From Ruminococcus sp. UBA946 (GTDB taxonomy: Bacteria; Bacillota; Clostridia; Oscillospirales; Ruminococcaceae), in contig DBCY01000146.1 in NCBI GenBank assembly GCA_002293295.1, positions 1 to 15,067 of the forward strand: 15,067 bases of DNA. Reading direction: 5' to 3'. The notes under the pieces were generated by a model that did no database searches, had not been told where the DNA came from, and worked only from the letters and a program-made list of their open reading frames with translations. The number at the start of each line of letters is the position of its first letter. Positions within the stretch are counted from its first letter, which is position 1. Positions 12,723-15,067 of this stretch are shown here, in pieces. A program made the translations under genes and the position numbers.

Positions 12723-14546
12723 ATGTGCGGAATAGTCGGATATGCCGGAAAGGAAGTATGCGCTGATATACTGGTAAACGCGCTGAAAAAATTAGAGTAC
12801 CGCGGTTATGATTCGGCGGGCATCGCCCTTTTTGAAGGCGACAGGATTAAGACTGTAAAAGCAATGGGCAAGATTAACGACGGTCTTGTTCCCAAGCTCA
12901 GCGAAAGGAAAAACCTGACTGCCACCTGCGGCATAGGGCATACAAGATGGGCGACGCACGGCGAACCATCCGACGTTAATTCGCATCCGATAGGAAACGG
13001 ACGCGTTTCCATAGTGCATAACGGGATAATTGAGAATTACCGCGAGCTTAAAAAATTCCTGGTTTCAAAAGGGTACGGCTTTGAAAGCGAAACCGACACC
13101 GAAACCGTAGCGAAGCTTCTTGATTTTTATTATGAGGGCGACCCCCTCGAAGCCATTTACAAGGCTTTGAACGATATTGAGGGGGCATATGCCTTAAGCA
13201 TTATTTTCAGGGAGCATAAAAACAGGATTTATGCCGTCAGGAAGGAAAGTCCCCTGATTATCGGCGCCGGAAAGGGCGAAAGCTTTATTGCTTCAGACGT
13301 TACCGCCATCCTTGAGCATACGAGGGAATACTATCTTCTTGAGCATCATGAAATTGCCGTTCTTGATGAAAACGGCATTAAATTTTACGATATGCACGGC
13401 TATGATATAGAAAAGGAGCTTCAGACAGCCACCTGGGATATTACAGCCGCTCAGAAAGGCGGATATGAGCATTTTATGCTCAAGGAAATTGCCGAACAGC
13501 CTTCCGCTATAAAGAATACCTTATCCCCCAGGATTAAGGACGGTCTTGTCGATTTTTCCGAATGCGGGCTGACGGATGAGAAAATAAGGAATTACCATAA
13601 TATCTATATTGTCGGATGCGGTTCGGCTATGCATTCGGGACTGGTAGGAAAATCACTGATTGAATCCCTTGCCAGAACCCGCGTGACTGTGGAAATTGCT
13701 TCCGAGTTCCGGTATCAGAATCCGCTTGTGACGGAAAACGACCTTGTCATTATCATATCGCAGTCGGGAGAAACAGCCGACACCCTGGAGGCTCTGAAGC
13801 TTTCAAGGCGGCTCGGCGCCGATACCCTTGCAATAGTAAATGTGGTCGGTTCTTCAATAGCAAGGGACGCGGATATGGTTATGTACACAAACGCCGGACC
13901 TGAAATATCGGTTTGCTCAACAAAGGCATATGCGGTTCAGGTTGCTTTCATGTATCTGCTGGCTGTTAAGGTCGCATTCGTAAAAGACTGCATTGACGCC
14001 GGTTATTGCAGGGAGCTTACCGAACAGCTTCTGCAAATCCCGGGTGTTATTCAGAAATGCATTGACAGAAAAGAAGATTATCAGTTTGTGGCTTCAAAAA
14101 TCATGAGCGCAAAAAGCCTCCTTTATATAGGACGGGGTCTTGACCATGCGTTGAGTATGGAGGGTTCCCTGAAGCTTAAGGAAATTTCATATATCCACAG
14201 TGAGGCTTATGCCGCGGGCGAGCTTAAACACGGTACAATATCGCTTATAACGGAGGATACGCCGGTTATTGCCGTGGCGACTCAGAGGCGTCTTTTTGAC
14301 AAAATGACATCCAATGTAAAGGAATGTAAAACAAGGGGAGCTAAAATTGTTATGGTTTGCCACGAAGACATGACAATGGACGAAAGCTGCGTTGACTATA
14401 AGATTCCGCTGCCGTCGGTAAATGACCTTCTGATGCCCTTGATTACTGTTGTTCCCCTGCAGATGATTGCTTATTATACCTCGGTTTACCTTGGCTGTGA
14501 CGTTGATATGCCAAGGAATCTTGCTAAGTCGGTTACAGTTGAATAG
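12723..14546 (+). CDS. glmS: Glutamine-fructose-6-phosphate aminotransferase (isomerizing)
   Basis: Makes glucosamine 6-phosphate from fructose 6-phosphate and glutamine, the first step to UDP-GlcNAc for peptidoglycan. It is 607 residues, the usual length. The glutaminase half starts MCGIVGYAG with Cys2 as the nucleophile after Met removal; RWATHGEPSDVNSHP at 75-89 and HNGIIENY at 99-106 are typical. The isomerase half has two SIS domains: GCGSAMHSG at 298-306 (a variant of GCGTSYHAG), SQSGET at 346-351, STKAY at 399-403, KLKEISYIHSEAYAAGELKH at 484-503, and the C-terminal DMPRNLAKSVTVE. GGAG at 12711-12714 lies eight bases before the ATG. The 74-base gap after upp is too short for a glmS ribozyme, so that control is absent here. 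Confidence 0.97.
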   Translation: MCGIVGYAGKEVCADILVNALKKLEYRGYDSAGIALFEGDRIKTVKAMGKINDGLVPKLSERKNLTATCGIGHTRWATHGEPSDVNSHPIGNGRVSIVHNGIIENYRELKKFLVSKGYGFESETDTETVAKLLDFYYEGDPLEAIYKALNDIEGAYALSIIFREHKNRIYAVRKESPLIIGAGKGESFIASDVTAILEHTREYYLLEHHEIAVLDENGIKFYDMHGYDIEKELQTATWDITAAQKGGYEHFMLKEIAEQPSAIKNTLSPRIKDGLVDFSECGLTDEKIRNYHNIYIVGCGSAMHSGLVGKSLIESLARTRVTVEIASEFRYQNPLVTENDLVIIISQSGETADTLEALKLSRRLGADTLAIVNVVGSSIARDADMVMYTNAGPEISVCSTKAYAVQVAFMYLLAVKVAFVKDCIDAGYCRELTEQLLQIPGVIQKCIDRKEDYQFVASKIMSAKSLLYIGRGLDHALSMEGSLKLKEISYIHSEAYAAGELKHGTISLITEDTPVIAVATQRRLFDKMTSNVKECKTRGAKIVMVCHEDMTMDESCVDYKIPLPSVNDLLMPLITVVPLQMIAYYTSVYLGCDVDMPRNLAKSVTVE

Positions 14547-14560
14547 TTGAATAATTGAAT
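14538..14560 (+). repeat. Short tandem repeat overlapping the glmS stop codon
   Basis: GTTGAATA occurs twice in tandem (14538-14545, 14546-14553) followed by the related ATTGAAT. The first copy encodes the end of GlmS and, with the first base of the second copy, its TAG stop. It recalls the GAATTAA tandem at the end of ecfA1. Confidence 0.5.
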
Positions 14561-14670
14561 CCGGTTAAACCACTGCCTTATAATAACTAAAAGTTTCAAA
14601 AAACAAATAAAAATAATACCACCTCAGGCGGTGTTCCAAATTGTTAATTGCTGCTACAGGAGATGACTAT
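14561..14670 (+). other. glmS-lipoprotein intergenic region
   Basis: AT-rich. It contains CACC-TCAGGC-GGTG (about 14622-14635), a four-base-pair hairpin not followed by a T-run, which is too weak to call a terminator. AGGAGA at 14658-14663 is the ribosome binding site for the following gene. I see no clear promoter. Confidence 0.35.
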
Positions 14671-15067
14671 ATGAAAATCAGGGTAATACTATTATCAGCT
14701 TTTATTACAGCTTGCTTAATTGTATCATTTTCTTCCTGCGCCGGTGAAAAACCGAAAGAGCCGGTTGTCTTCGAATCCGGCAAGCTTACGGTATCGCTTG
14801 ATTATGAAAAGCAGCCGGGATATGCGACAAACCAGTTTGCAGTATGGATTGAGGATATGGACGGCAATTATATAAACACATTATATGCGACGCGTTATAC
14901 GGCTAACGGCGGATATAAAAACAGACCCGACTCTGTTTTTAACTGGGTTGGAAAATCAGGGCTCGCCGGAATGGATAAATCCGAAGCGGACGCCTTTACT
15001 GGAGCCACCCCCAAAACAGGAAACCTTTCCTATGCCTGGAACCTGACCGATAAGGACGGAAATACCG
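14671..15067 (+). CDS. Lipoprotein with DUF2271-like domain, partial (3' end outside window)
   Basis: The open frame runs from ATG 14671 (AGGAGA at 14658-14663, seven bases upstream) to the window edge, 132 codons without a stop. The N-terminus has Lys2/Arg4, a hydrophobic core at 5-20 and a lipobox FSSC with Cys23 as the lipidated residue, so the protein should be tethered outside the membrane. After a KPKEP linker comes VSLDYEKQPGYATNQFAVWI with EDMDGNYINTLYATRY and, later, TGATPKTGNLSYAWNLTDKD, which resembles DUF2271. That family often lies near FMN-transfer or PepSY genes in extracytoplasmic flavin-linked redox systems; here the downstream context is not visible. The function remains unassigned. 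Confidence 0.75.
   Translation, partial: MKIRVILLSAFITACLIVSFSSCAGEKPKEPVVFESGKLTVSLDYEKQPGYATNQFAVWIEDMDGNYINTLYATRYTANGGYKNRPDSVFNWVGKSGLAGMDKSEADAFTGATPKTGNLSYAWNLTDKDGNT

Noticed and set aside
14622..14635. CACC/GGTG hairpin after glmS as terminator
   Set aside because: Four base pairs and no following T-run.

Overview
The window looks like chromosomal housekeeping DNA of a low-to-moderate GC anaerobic Firmicute, most likely a Clostridia member of the Ruminococcus/Oscillospiraceae type. The evidence is the ECF transporter module followed by truA, strong GGAGG-type ribosome binding sites with some TTG starts, a zinc-finger ClpE-like unfoldase, a DUF4956-CotH pair, and a DUF2271-like lipoprotein. 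All fourteen genes supported here lie on the + strand and are closely packed. I see no tRNA, rRNA, insertion sequence, phage gene or CRISPR array, and no gene-free stretch longer than about 180 bases.

Layout. (1) 37-231: a small two-helix membrane protein of unknown role. (2) 255-3719: the energising module of an energy-coupling factor vitamin/metal transporter (ecfA1, ecfA2, ecfT) followed by truA for tRNA pseudouridine. A 176-base spacer with repeat-like sequence separates ecfA1 from ecfA2, while the other joints are tight. (3) 3738-5856: a membrane-anchored, predicted extracytoplasmic beta-rich protein (DUF5711-like) and an enlarged CvpA-family membrane protein, both with TTG starts. (4) 5955-8318: a ClpE-like AAA+ unfoldase with an N-terminal zinc finger, preceded by two dyad symmetries and a -10-like box. 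(5) 8420-11495: a translationally coupled pair, a DUF4956 membrane protein and a large multidomain CotH-kinase-family exported protein. (6) 11561-14546: rpiB, upp and glmS, linking pentose phosphate, uracil salvage and amino-sugar synthesis. (7) 14671 to the window end: the start of a DUF2271-like lipoprotein, cut by the window edge.

How the genes work together. EcfA1/A2/T form a shared motor that would serve substrate-binding S proteins encoded elsewhere. RpiB, Upp and GlmS supply or use sugar phosphates and PRPP for nucleotides and cell-wall precursors. The DUF5711-CvpA-Clp block and the DUF4956-CotH pair are the least understood parts and the best candidates for new biology. I found no clear evidence for a wholly new defence or mobile system, and most of the window is ordinary core genome with a few unusual variants.
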